DNA of 64,000 bases, taken from positions 81,395 through 145,394 of the forward strand of contig CAWGKV010000029.1 of NCBI GenBank assembly GCA_963823165.1, written 5' to 3'. Below the pieces are notes generated by a model. The model worked only from the letters and a program-made list of their open reading frames with translations. It did not search any database and was not told the DNA's origin. Positions 33,952 to 42,632 of the stretch are shown here, piece by piece (the first letter of the stretch is position 1; every line of letters starts with the position of its first letter). Position numbers and translations under genes: made by a program. This DNA comes from Roseiarcus sp963823165 (GTDB lineage: Bacteria > Pseudomonadota > Alphaproteobacteria > Rhizobiales > Beijerinckiaceae).

Positions 33952-35598
33952 GTGGCGAACCTCCTGGCGCAGACGGAACGGCTATGGGCGAACCTGCAAG
34001 GGTTGGGCGTCCGGCGTCTCGTCGCGCTGGGGCTGATCGGCGCCGCAGTCTTCGCCGTGACCGCGTTCGCCGGGTACTATCTCAGCCGGCCTGCGATGGA
34101 GACGCTCTATTCGGGGCTCGACCGCGACGACGTCGCCGCGATCGGCTCGGCACTGCGCGAGGCGGGCGTGCCGTTCGACGTCAACGCCGAAAGCACGGTC
34201 GTGCTGGTTGCGGCGGGACAGGCGCCGGCCGCCCGCATGATCCTCGCGGAAAAGGGCCTGCCGCGCAGCGGCGCGGTCGGCAACGAACTCTTCGACAAGC
34301 TCGGGTCGCTCGGCCTCACCTCGTTCATGCAGGACGTGACGCGCCTGAGAGCGCTGGAGGGCGAGCTGGCCCGGACGATCCAGATGATGCGCTCCGTCAA
34401 GGCGGCGCGCGTGCATATTGTGCTCGCCGACGAGGGGTCGTTCCGACGCGAGCGGCAGCCGCCGTCCGCGTCCGTAATGATCCGCACAGACGGAGGCGAC
34501 GATCGGACAACCGGTCAAGCAATCCGCCACCTCGTCGCCTCTGCGGTGCCGGGCATGAAGGTCGACGACGTGACCGTACTCAACGTCGACGGCCGCCTGC
34601 TTGCCTCGGGCACGGACTCGATCGACAAATCGCCGGACAATCTGCTCGCTCTCGAGAACGAGATGTCGCAGGAGGTGCGCGAGAGCGTCGTGCGAACGCT
34701 CATCCCCTATCTGAGCGCGCGCAACTTCCAAATTTCCGTCGCTGCGCGGCTTAACGCCGACAGGACGCAGACGAGCGAGACGGTCTACAATCCTGACCAG
34801 CGCGTCGAGCGGTCGGTGCGCGTGACCAAGGAGCAACAGAGCTCGCAGAACGCCGCCGGAACCCAGGCCGCCGGGGTTGCCGCCAACCTGCCGAAGGCCA
34901 ACAGCGTCGGGGGGGAACAGAAGCAGTCGAACGACCAGACGCAAAAGCGCGAGGAGCTCACCAACTACGAGGTGTCGTCGAAGTCGATTCAGACGACGAG
35001 CGCGGGCTTCGTGATCCGCAACCTGTCTGTCGCCGTCCTGATCAATCGAGCGGCGCTGACCGCTTCGCTCGGAGGCAAGGCCTCGCCCGAGGCGATCGCC
35101 GACCAGGTCAAGGAAATCGAGCAACTCATCGCCTCGGCCGCCGGCCTCGACAAGCAGCGCGGCGACGTCGTGAAAATTTCCGTGGTGGACTTCGTCGACT
35201 CGAGCCGTGACCTCGAGCCGGCGCCCGGTCCTTCGCTGGTCGAGATCGTCGCGCGCCAGACTGGCTCGATCGTGGACGCCGCCGCGATTGTCCTCGTCGC
35301 GGCGATGATGGTCTGGTTCGGCCTGCGTCCGGGGCTGAAGATGCTCTTGGCGGCGCCGGCCGCGAGGGACGGCTCGGAGCTCGTGGTCACCGACGAGGCC
35401 GTCCCTGCGCAGGGCGCGCTCGAACCCAGTCAGAAGTTCCTCATCGCGGGCGAATCCGGCCGCGACGAATTTCTGGAGGCGCTCATCGCTCGGCGCGACA
35501 ACGGCCCTGAGCGCAAGCTTCTGAAGCTCATCGAGTTCGACGAGAACCAGGCTGTCACGATTCTCAAGCAATGGATCCGTCAGGGAGCAAATGGATGA
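33952..35598 (+). CDS. fliF: Flagellar MS-ring protein FliF
   Basis: A 548-residue MS-ring protein with the usual length. The first membrane helix is LVALGLIGAAVFAVTAFAGY and the second, near residue 440, is IVDAAAIVLVAAMMVWFGL. METLYSGLDRDDVAAIGSAL and AARVHIVLADEGSFRRERQP are ring-building-motif signatures. The C-terminus (AVTILKQWIRQG) is the FliG-binding end. The start is GTG 33952. It overlaps the FliH-like gene in an ATGA. No fliG is nearby. Transcription is probably under FtcR, as in Brucella. Confidence 0.94.
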   Translation: MANLLAQTERLWANLQGLGVRRLVALGLIGAAVFAVTAFAGYYLSRPAMETLYSGLDRDDVAAIGSALREAGVPFDVNAESTVVLVAAGQAPAARMILAEKGLPRSGAVGNELFDKLGSLGLTSFMQDVTRLRALEGELARTIQMMRSVKAARVHIVLADEGSFRRERQPPSASVMIRTDGGDDRTTGQAIRHLVASAVPGMKVDDVTVLNVDGRLLASGTDSIDKSPDNLLALENEMSQEVRESVVRTLIPYLSARNFQISVAARLNADRTQTSETVYNPDQRVERSVRVTKEQQSSQNAAGTQAAGVAANLPKANSVGGEQKQSNDQTQKREELTNYEVSSKSIQTTSAGFVIRNLSVAVLINRAALTASLGGKASPEAIADQVKEIEQLIASAAGLDKQRGDVVKISVVDFVDSSRDLEPAPGPSLVEIVARQTGSIVDAAAIVLVAAMMVWFGLRPGLKMLLAAPAARDGSELVVTDEAVPAQGALEPSQKFLIAGESGRDEFLEALIARRDNGPERKLLKLIEFDENQAVTILKQWIRQGANG

Positions 35599-36383
35599 GA
35601 CCAGCATCGATTGCGAACTATCTCGATCATCTCGGACAGGATCGGCCGGACAGGAATTCGCCCAAACGGGAGAGCTCGCCGTTCCGGCCCCGCAGCCTGA
35701 ACAGTCCCCAGAGGCTCGAGCCGCGGCCCGCGGCGCCTTTGGCCGTGGCGAGAGCGCCCGCGGAAGCTGGAGCGCAACTCGCCGATCGGGGGCCGCCATC
35801 GCCCCTGGGCCGCAGGCCTGCGGCCCCGGCGAACCCCGTCGAGTCGCTCGTCGCGCGCGAAGCGGCCAAGGCCGAGGAGATGGCCGCGCGGCTCGCGGAA
35901 GCGTACGAGCGCGGGCGCCAGGAAGGCCGCAGGGAAGCGCAAGCCAAGCTCGAAGAGCTGCGGACGGCTGAGGGAGCCGCGGCCCAGGAACTGGTCGAAG
36001 CCGAGCGCATCGCGTTTCAGCTCAACCAGTACGCCCAGCTGGAAGGAACCATCCGCGCAGGCTTTGCCGAGATCGGCGAGAACATCGGCGCCGCGGTCGC
36101 GCGCATTCTGGCGCCATTCCTCGCCGGGGAGGTCGTAAAACACGCGACGGACGAACTATGCAAAAACGTCGCCCGCCTCTGCGCGGGCCGATCGCCCGGC
36201 CTGATTACGATTCGCGGCCCCGAACGGCTGCTGTCCCGCCTGCGCCAACGGATGCCGGATCTGCCGACCGCCGTCGAATATGTCGAGGACAACGGGGTCG
36301 AGGCGGTCGTCGAAGCCAACCCGACCCAGATCGTGACCGAGCTGCGCCCGTGGGCCGATCTGCTCGCTTCGCTCGACCCCTGA
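35595..36383 (+). CDS. FliH-like flagellar assembly protein
   Basis: A 262-residue protein. After a proline-rich N-terminus come a long charged helix (about residues 90-140, YERGRQEGRREAQAKLEELR) and a C-terminal alpha/beta part ending ATQIV-like in TQIVTELRPWADLLASLDP. This layout, the position after fliF and before motB, and the family pattern suggest the FliH equivalent that links the FliI ATPase to the export gate and C ring. ATG 35595 overlaps the fliF stop (ATGA) and has AGGGAG upstream. Sequence similarity to enteric FliH is weak, so the call rests partly on position. Confidence 0.65.
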   Translation: MRPASIANYLDHLGQDRPDRNSPKRESSPFRPRSLNSPQRLEPRPAAPLAVARAPAEAGAQLADRGPPSPLGRRPAAPANPVESLVAREAAKAEEMAARLAEAYERGRQEGRREAQAKLEELRTAEGAAAQELVEAERIAFQLNQYAQLEGTIRAGFAEIGENIGAAVARILAPFLAGEVVKHATDELCKNVARLCAGRSPGLITIRGPERLLSRLRQRMPDLPTAVEYVEDNGVEAVVEANPTQIVTELRPWADLLASLDP

Positions 36384-36392
36384 GCGGAGCCG

Positions 36393-37733
36393 ATGAGCTC
36401 CGATCATCCGGAAATCGTCATCGTCCGGCGGCGCAGCGCGCTCGAGGACGCGCATCATGGCGGGGCGTGGAAGATCGCCTTCGCCGATTTTATGACCGCG
36501 ATGATGGCGTTCTTCCTCGTCCTGTGGATCATCAGCGCGACCGACAAGAACACCAAGACGATCATCGCCCGATACTTCAATCCGGTAAAAGTGGAGGAGC
36601 CGGCGAGGGCGCAGAAGGGCATTCGCGGCGCGCCCGACCCGAACATGCAGGCGCCGGGCAGGGACTCCTCCGCGGCTCCCAACGCCGAGAAGTCGCGGCT
36701 GGAAGAGGGCGAAACGGCCGGCAGATCGCCTGTCAAAGCCATCGAAGCGAAGCCCAAGGACGTCAGCAGTCATGAGACCGAAGCCGCGCCGTCCGATCCG
36801 GCCCGGCCCATGCCGACCATGGCGGAGGACGAGCTCTTCAGCGACCCGCTTGCAAGCCTCGACAGGATCTCCGGCGCGCCGCCGCCCGGACCCCGAGCCG
36901 ATCCAGCGTTTGCGCCAACGGTAGGTTCGGGCGATATCGGCCCGAGCGCCGCAGATTCCTACCGCGAGCCGTTCCGCCCGCTCGGAAGCGACGGCTCGAT
37001 CGCCGCGGCGACCGAGCCGGGAGGGCCGGCAGACGCGCGCCGGGAGGAGCCGAGAGGGACGCCGCCGCGCGACCCAGCCCCGCAAACTTCTGAGGAGCAC
37101 AACGCGACTGAGGGCGAATTGCCGCTGCAACGCCCGGCGAAGCAGGAGGCCGCGAAACCGGGCTCGTCGATCCCCGACGCGAAGCCGCAGGTCGAACCCG
37201 CTCCGACGCCGTCGCAGTCCGAAGCGTCTCAAGCGCAGGAAGCAAAGGTCATGCCCGACGCAGCCCGGGCCCGCGCCGCCGCTCTCCTCGCCGATCTGAA
37301 GAAGCGCCTCGGCCCGGACACGCCGTCGACGCTCGGCCCGCAACTCGACGTCCAGGCGACCGACGAGGGAATCCTCATCAGCCTCACCGATCGCCAGACC
37401 TACTCGATGTTCGCCATCGGCTCGGCCGAGCCGCAGCCGCGCGTTGTTCAGATGATGGACGCCATCGCGATGAGCCTCCAGTCACTGCCGGGTGCGATCG
37501 TCGTGCGAGGCCATACCGACGCGCGTCCCTACCACTCGAAGCGTTACGACAACTGGCGCCTCTCCTCGGCGCGCGCGCAGATGGCCTATTACATGCTCGT
37601 TCGCGCTGGAATTCCCGATAAGCGGTTCGAGCGGATAGAGGGCTTCGCCGACCATCGCCTCAAGGACTCGGCCAAGCCGTTTGCGGCGGCAAACCGTCGC
37701 ATCGAGATCCTGCTCCGGGAGGCGAAGCATTGA
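36393..37733 (+). CDS. motB: Flagellar motor stator protein MotB
   Basis: A 446-residue stator subunit. The single membrane helix IAFADFMTAMMAFFLVLWII contains the proton-path aspartate (D32) and is followed by the plug region (SATDKNTKTIIARYF). A long Pro/Glu-rich linker leads to the C-terminal OmpA-like peptidoglycan-binding domain (residues about 310-440), with IVVRGHTDARPYH, NWRLSSARAQMAYYML and RIEILLREAKH. MotA, its partner, is not in the window. The gene is followed by motC with a TTGA overlap. Confidence 0.92.
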   Translation: MSSDHPEIVIVRRRSALEDAHHGGAWKIAFADFMTAMMAFFLVLWIISATDKNTKTIIARYFNPVKVEEPARAQKGIRGAPDPNMQAPGRDSSAAPNAEKSRLEEGETAGRSPVKAIEAKPKDVSSHETEAAPSDPARPMPTMAEDELFSDPLASLDRISGAPPPGPRADPAFAPTVGSGDIGPSAADSYREPFRPLGSDGSIAAATEPGGPADARREEPRGTPPRDPAPQTSEEHNATEGELPLQRPAKQEAAKPGSSIPDAKPQVEPAPTPSQSEASQAQEAKVMPDAARARAAALLADLKKRLGPDTPSTLGPQLDVQATDEGILISLTDRQTYSMFAIGSAEPQPRVVQMMDAIAMSLQSLPGAIVVRGHTDARPYHSKRYDNWRLSSARAQMAYYMLVRAGIPDKRFERIEGFADHRLKDSAKPFAAANRRIEILLREAKH

Positions 37734-38899
37734 GGCTGCGCTTTGCTTTGGTCCTCGCCGCGCTTCTTTCGACGGCGCCTGCCGAGGCCGAGACCGGACC
37801 CGTCAGGATCTCCGACATGGCCGACGAACTGCAGCGGATCCAGACGCGCATCGCCAACGGCGACAAGTCCGCCTACCCCGCTCAGCTCGCCCAACTGAAA
37901 GCGCTGGGCGCAGCCATCGCGGCCGCCAAGCCGGAGACGTGGCAAGACAAACGCGAAGCGGATTCGTTGGTCGTCTACGTACTGAGCGGCGGCTCGCTCG
38001 GCGAAGTCGCACCCCTGATCAAGAGCGATGCCCTGGTCAATTCGGAGCGGGCGCTCGCGCGCGGCGCCGTCGCCTATATCACGGGCCATGAGGCCGAAGC
38101 GCTGAGGCTGTTGAATGCGATTGATCTCGACGAGCTCGACGTCCGGGTCGCTGGACAGATCGCCTTCGCGCGCTCGGTGCTCGAAACCAAGCGGGATCCA
38201 AAAGCGGCGGTCGGGCTCCTCGATTGGGCGCGTCTCCTCGCCCCCGGCGGGCTGGTCGAAGAGGCGGCGTTGAGAAGGGAGATCGCGACCCTCGCCGAGG
38301 CGCGGAACGCCCCGCGCGCGGCGAGGCTGACCGGCCAATATGCGATCCGGTTCGGGGCGTCGCTTTATGCGACGGATTTTCTCCACGAGCTTGCACGCTC
38401 CATCGGGCGGAGCGGCCTCCTGGAGGACCCGGCCGATTACGCGCTCTTTTCGCGCGCGGCCTCGGGGCTGGCTGCCGACCGACGGCTCGACTTTCTGTTG
38501 ACCCTCGCCAGAGCTGCGATCGTCAGCGGCCGGTTCAAGGCGGCCTCCGCCGCGGCGGCCGAAGCCTTGCACGCCGCGGCGCCGAACAGCCGGGACGAGG
38601 CGCGGGCGCAGCTGTACCTGAACGCGGTCCAGCTTTTTTCCGACGGCCATGACCCGGCGTTGGCGAATTTGCAGGGGCTGGCGAGTTCGCGGCTCGACCG
38701 TTCCGACGCCGCCCTGCTGGCGGCGTTCCGGGCGGCGGCGGCGCAGTTCCGGCTGGCGCAGAGCCCTGCCGCCGTCGAACCGCAGGCGGCTTCGACCGGC
38801 GACGTGAAGGCCGGAGGCGCGGCGCTGACGATCAGAGACGCCGAAGCGGCGCTCGAGCGGACCGCGAACCTCGCGGCGGAGCAGAAGGAGGCGCGATGA
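37730..38899 (+). CDS. motC: Motility protein MotC
   Basis: A 389-residue exported protein. The signal peptide is LRFALVLAALLSTAPAEAE. PVRISDMADELQRIQTRIAN, LSGGSLGEVAPLI and KPETWQDKREADSLVVYVLS are MotC signatures. In Sinorhizobium MotC is a periplasmic protein that chaperones MotB and is needed for rotation. The start is TTG 37730, overlapping the motB stop as TTGA, and the end overlaps fliK as ATGA, so translation is coupled through the row. Confidence 0.9.
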   Translation: MRLRFALVLAALLSTAPAEAETGPVRISDMADELQRIQTRIANGDKSAYPAQLAQLKALGAAIAAAKPETWQDKREADSLVVYVLSGGSLGEVAPLIKSDALVNSERALARGAVAYITGHEAEALRLLNAIDLDELDVRVAGQIAFARSVLETKRDPKAAVGLLDWARLLAPGGLVEEAALRREIATLAEARNAPRAARLTGQYAIRFGASLYATDFLHELARSIGRSGLLEDPADYALFSRAASGLAADRRLDFLLTLARAAIVSGRFKAASAAAAEALHAAAPNSRDEARAQLYLNAVQLFSDGHDPALANLQGLASSRLDRSDAALLAAFRAAAAQFRLAQSPAAVEPQAASTGDVKAGGAALTIRDAEAALERTANLAAEQKEAR

Positions 38900-40647
38900 G
38901 CGCGATTGCCCCCGCGTCCGCCCAAGCGCCGGGTCCGACGCCGCCGTCCGCGCATCCCGCGCATGAAGTTCGCGGTCATTTGGCTTTCGCTGGCGTGCTC
39001 GATGGGCTTTCGCATTCGCCGGCCAAGGCCGCAACGAGCGAAGGCGCTTCGCTTGCGGCGCGAAGCCCGGACGAAGAGCGCCGCCAGGCGCCGCCGGCGC
39101 CTCAGTCCGAGCTCCGGACCGGCTCGATCGACGCTGCCCTTTCGTCCTTGTTCGCCGCGCCGTTGAACGCGGCTGCGGGCGAGCGCCCGGAGCCGGTTGT
39201 GCATGTACGCCAACCCGAGCAGGTCGGGGCGAACCCAGCGGCGGCCGAAACGAACCGGTCCTCGTCTCATGCTCCGGGCGCGGCGATCGAACAGGCCACG
39301 TCGGCGCGCCTGATCGCCGAGAGAAGCTTCGTTCTGCCCGCGATGGCCGATGGAAAGATTACTGCGCCCGGATCAGGCGCGATCGGGGGCGGGGCCTATC
39401 CGCCCGCGGCGAAAGCGCCGGCTGCCGCCGACGCTTCAGTCACCTTCCCGACCGTCGCGCCGTCCGCAACGCCCTCGTCGGGCCGTCCGCCTGTGGAGGC
39501 AGACGCGATGCAAGCGGCGCTTCCGCCTGCGACGTTGAAAGGACAGGATTCAGGCGCCGCTGCATCGCTGGACGGACCCTTCGAGTCGCGCCCGCCCGGA
39601 TCGGGCCCCTCGGCCGGATCGGCCGGCGCGGCCGCGATGCGATCCGGCGCCGGGAACAGCGGCCGGACGGAACCGGCCTCCGGGGCCGATCCGGCCCCCA
39701 CTCAGCGGTGGTCCAGCGCTTCCGGCGAAGCGCCGGCTTCGGGCGGCGGGCTAGACGGATCGTCACCGACCGCCGAGGCCCCTCCGGCCCCGGCCTGGTC
39801 GCCGAGCGCGCCCTCGATCCGCCCCGGCGCCGGAAACGACGCGCCATTGATTCCGGCCCCCGTGGCCGAGCTTACCGCCGGTCACTCGTCGAGCGCCGGC
39901 GACCACGTCCTCCCTGCTCCAGCCTCCCGGGCCGATCCGAACGCCGACAGGTCCGCGGCCCGCGGTGAAACGAAGGGCTCGGGCGACGCGACGAACGGCG
40001 GACCGCAGACCGCCGGGCGCTTGTCGACGAAGAGGCCGGCGCCGGCCGGTGGAAGCGAGCTCCGCCTCGCGTCGCACGGCGGGGCCACCGTCTCGCCGGC
40101 CGGCGCCGGCTCACCCGTCGAACCGGGACGTCGGCAGAACGATCCGGTCGGACCCGCGTTCGGCGACGATCCGCCGCCCGCTTCGCCGAGCGCGCCGTCG
40201 TTCGGACCGGCTGTCGTCCCGATGGCGCTGCCTGCCTGGGACGCGCAGTCCGGGCGCGTCGGCGAAGCCGTTCCGACGCCGAGCGCCGCGCCTGCCGCCG
40301 GGCCGCAGGCGAAGGCGCCCGTGCGGGAGATCGACCTCGACCTGTCGCCGGGCGGACTCGAGGACGTGACGATGACGATGCGGCTGGCAGGCGACCGCCT
40401 CAGCGTCGTCATCCGCGCCGCAAGCTCCCAGACGGCCGGGGCGGTCGAAGGCGCGCGCGAAGCTATCGCCGAGCGGCTCGCCGCGATCGGCCAGCCGCTC
40501 GGCTCTCTCGTCATCCAGCGGACGGTAACAGGCGATGGAACAGGAAAGGCGGCGGAGCCGCAGGGCGACGACGGCGGGGCGCCCGCTCAACGGCAGGATG
40601 CCGGCGATCCGCGCGGGAATCCTCGGCGCGGCTCTTCTGGCTTCTAG
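38896..40647 (+). CDS. fliK: Flagellar hook-length control protein FliK/MotD
   Basis: A 583-residue protein. The first 480 residues are low-complexity (Ala, Pro, Gly, Ser), as in other hook-length rulers. The C-terminal FliK core is REIDLDLSPGGLEDVTMTMR, LAGDRLSVVIRAASSQTAGA and AAIGQPLGSLVIQRT. FliK sets hook length and switches export from hook to filament subunits. It was first named MotD in rhizobia. It starts in an ATGA overlap with motC and its end overlaps the transglycosylase gene. Confidence 0.85.
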   Translation: MSAIAPASAQAPGPTPPSAHPAHEVRGHLAFAGVLDGLSHSPAKAATSEGASLAARSPDEERRQAPPAPQSELRTGSIDAALSSLFAAPLNAAAGERPEPVVHVRQPEQVGANPAAAETNRSSSHAPGAAIEQATSARLIAERSFVLPAMADGKITAPGSGAIGGGAYPPAAKAPAAADASVTFPTVAPSATPSSGRPPVEADAMQAALPPATLKGQDSGAAASLDGPFESRPPGSGPSAGSAGAAAMRSGAGNSGRTEPASGADPAPTQRWSSASGEAPASGGGLDGSSPTAEAPPAPAWSPSAPSIRPGAGNDAPLIPAPVAELTAGHSSSAGDHVLPAPASRADPNADRSAARGETKGSGDATNGGPQTAGRLSTKRPAPAGGSELRLASHGGATVSPAGAGSPVEPGRRQNDPVGPAFGDDPPPASPSAPSFGPAVVPMALPAWDAQSGRVGEAVPTPSAAPAAGPQAKAPVREIDLDLSPGGLEDVTMTMRLAGDRLSVVIRAASSQTAGAVEGAREAIAERLAAIGQPLGSLVIQRTVTGDGTGKAAEPQGDDGGAPAQRQDAGDPRGNPRRGSSGF

Positions 40648-41152
40648 CGCCTGCGACGCCGGTTCGCTGGCGTGCGAGCGCGAGATGGCGCGCGCCTCGG
40701 TCGCGAGCGGCGTGCCGCTCAACGTGCTCTATTCGGTCGGCCTCACCGAAACCGGCCACAGGGGAGAGCTCGGCGTTTACGACATGAACGTCGACGGCCG
40801 CGCGGTCCATTCCGACTCGCTTTCCCAGGCGATGGCGCGCTTCGCCGCGGCGAGAACGGAGGGAGCGAAGTTCATCGACGTCGGCTGCATGCAAATCAAC
40901 GTTCATTTCCATGGAAGCGACTTCAGCTCGCTGGCTGAGATGTTCGACCCGGCCCGGAACGTCGACTACGCGGCGAACTTCCTGAAGACGCTCAAGGCGC
41001 AGGCAGGCAGCTGGACGCTGGCGGTCGCCCGCTACAACGCCGGCCCCGGCGCCCCCGCGGCCGAGCGGAGTTACGTCTGCGCCGTCATCCGCAACATGGT
41101 CGCGAGCGGCTTCGGCCGCTGGACGGCCGACGCGCGTGCCCTGTGCCAGTAG
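40598..41152 (+). CDS. Lytic transglycosylase-like protein of the flagellar cluster
   Basis: A 184-residue SLT-fold protein. I choose ATG 40598, which gives a signal-peptide-like start (MPAIRAGILGAALLASSACD); ATG 40535 in the same frame would add 21 basic residues. VLYSVGLTETG carries the catalytic Glu, FIDVGCMQINVHFHG is the GLMQ-like motif and LAVARYNAGP the last signature. It should open peptidoglycan for flagellar passage. It overlaps fliK by 50 bp (113 bp with the longer start). In Sinorhizobium a similar gene also lies between fliK and rem. Confidence 0.82.
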   Translation: MPAIRAGILGAALLASSACDAGSLACEREMARASVASGVPLNVLYSVGLTETGHRGELGVYDMNVDGRAVHSDSLSQAMARFAAARTEGAKFIDVGCMQINVHFHGSDFSSLAEMFDPARNVDYAANFLKTLKAQAGSWTLAVARYNAGPGAPAAERSYVCAVIRNMVASGFGRWTADARALCQ

Positions 41153-41190
41153 TTCTTCCAAAAGGTACTTGTGGATCGCGCGCTCCCTCA

Positions 41191-41414
41191 GTTTCTTAAA
41201 AGCGCGCGAGAGGGGCAGGGGCGTGGGCTTTGGCGCCGTCCGCGAGCCGGCGGAACGCCCTGGAACGCGGCGGGAAGGCTGGGGCTCCCCCGGGAAGGGA
41301 ACCCTTCCGCCCGAGGAAGCCGAGGGAACGCCAGGGGAAGCAAAAGGAACGCCAGGGGAAGCCAAATCCGTTCACGATTTCGAGCCTTTTCAGGGACTTA
41401 CACCAGATGTGGAG
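41191..41414. repeat. Dispersed element of about 230 bp, right inverted copy
   Basis: This is the reverse complement of the element at 27617-27860: it runs from GTTTCTTAAAAGCGCGCGAG through GGAACGCCAGGGGAAGC repeats and GGAAGCCAAATCC to GACTTACACCAGATGTGGAG. The two copies are in opposite orientation about 13.5 kb apart. This copy begins 39 bp after the transglycosylase stop and separates it from the Rem-like gene. Confidence 0.85.
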
Positions 41415-41638
41415 TTGTGGACGATGGTGTGCTTCTCGGTTACGCCGCAATTCGCCGCAATCTCGGGCATCGAAAGGCCGCGATTCAGCTTTTCCCGCTC
41501 GTACTTGCGCCCGCGCGCCGCACGCAGGGCGTCGATCGAGCGGCCGCGGACGGAAACGGGCGGAACGGCTTCGACGGAGGCGGACAATCGGCGTTCTCCG
41601 AACGGCAGCAGGACATAACGGATACATAAAGAGAACAA
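41415..41638 (-). pseudogene. HTH protein fragment interrupted by the dispersed element
   Basis: On the minus strand a frame reads RSIDALRAARGRKYEREKLN then RGLSMPEIAANCGVTEKH, a helix-turn-helix of the kind found in small regulators or transposases. It then runs straight into the element at 41414, so its end is lost. The upstream region contains TTGACTTATTG, a -35-like sequence. A TTG at 41638 is the only start. The parent family is uncertain. Confidence 0.35.
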
Positions 41639-42132
41639 TAAGTCAAGAGATTATGCGCTTTTTCTTTTTTGCGCGTTGCGTCCATGCTTTTCCATCGCCC
41701 CGAATTGTCGTTGCGAGCCGGAAGCAATCCATGGCCTCGCCCGGGCGGGTCTTGCTCCGGCTTCGCGCGCAAAGCGGCGTTTCGGTTTGATCGGAAACCG
41801 CTCCTCTATCGACGGGTTGGCGTCGATCGAGGTTTCTGCGGCGAGCGATCGCTCGCGCCCGACAAGCACGGGAAGGGTCTATTCTCGGCGCCTCTGTTGT
41901 TGGCGGCGTCCCACCGCAGCTCGGTCAAATGCAGCAACCACGACACCTGTGTCTCAAGCAATAATTCGCGGGCCAAGCCAAGCGGAGCCGCACATAGACG
42001 GTCCGTCGCCCGGAAGAAAAAAATTTTAACCTGTTTCCCAACGTCAATTATTGACAGGCGTTCAGCATATGCGACGTTTCTCCCACCCGACGGTGAATCG
42101 CCGCCGCCGGCGGAATCGATGGAGACCAGTCA
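41639..42132. promoter_or_regulatory. Intergenic region upstream of the Rem-like gene
   Basis: No supported gene lies in these 494 bp. The sequence contains CGGTTTGATCGGAAACCG-type hairpin bases near 41790 and an AT-rich stretch with TTATTGACAGG near 42050 that could belong to the promoter of the gene at 42133. Confidence 0.4.
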
Positions 42133-42585
42133 ATGCGGATCCTCGTCCTCGGCGGCGACAGCCCCGATCTGGCGGCCATCGAAAGCGCCTTGCGCCTGGG
42201 GAAGATCGAGATCTTCACCCCCGAAGGCGCGCCGGCCGCGCCCGCTCAGCGCGCAAGCCGCTGGCGCTTCGCGGATTGGACGCTCGACGCGGTGACGCGC
42301 CAGTGCGTGGATGAGGCGGGTCGGCACGTCGACCTCACCGCCTCGGAGTACGATCTCCTGACGGCCTTTCTCCGCGAACCGGGACGGCCGCTGTCTCGCA
42401 ACGCGTTGTTGCGGGACCTGCGTGGGCGCGCCTGGACCTATTTCGACCGGTCCGTCGACACGCTCGTCGCGCGGCTGCGCAAGAAGATCGACGCCGATCC
42501 GGCCCGGCCGCTCATACGATCGGTGCGCGGCGTCGGCTATGTCTTTTGCGCCAGCGTCTCGGGCGTGCCCGACCGCGATCAGTAG
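42133..42585 (+). CDS. Rem-like flagellar transcriptional regulator, receiver domain lacking
   Basis: A 150-residue OmpR/PhoB-type winged-helix protein. The DNA-binding part is WRFADWTLDAVTRQCVDEAG, LTASEYDLLTAFLREPGRP, SVDTLVARLRKKIDADPAR and LIRSVRGVGYVF. In front of it stand only about 45 residues (MRILVLGGDSPDLAAIE), too short for a receiver and with no phosphorylation site. The order motB-motC-fliK-transglycosylase-regulator is that of Sinorhizobium Rem, a growth-phase activator of late motility genes that also lacks a phospho-acceptor. Rem itself is about 70 residues longer, so this is a short form. Confidence 0.7.
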   Translation: MRILVLGGDSPDLAAIESALRLGKIEIFTPEGAPAAPAQRASRWRFADWTLDAVTRQCVDEAGRHVDLTASEYDLLTAFLREPGRPLSRNALLRDLRGRAWTYFDRSVDTLVARLRKKIDADPARPLIRSVRGVGYVFCASVSGVPDRDQ

Positions 42586-42632
42586 GCTGAGAGAGCCGGG
42601 CGCTTTCTGGATGCGGAGCCGGGCGCGGCCCG

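Noticed and set aside
33982..35799. A 605-codon minus-strand frame
   Set aside because: Antisense to fliF; no domain pattern and no ribosome binding site.
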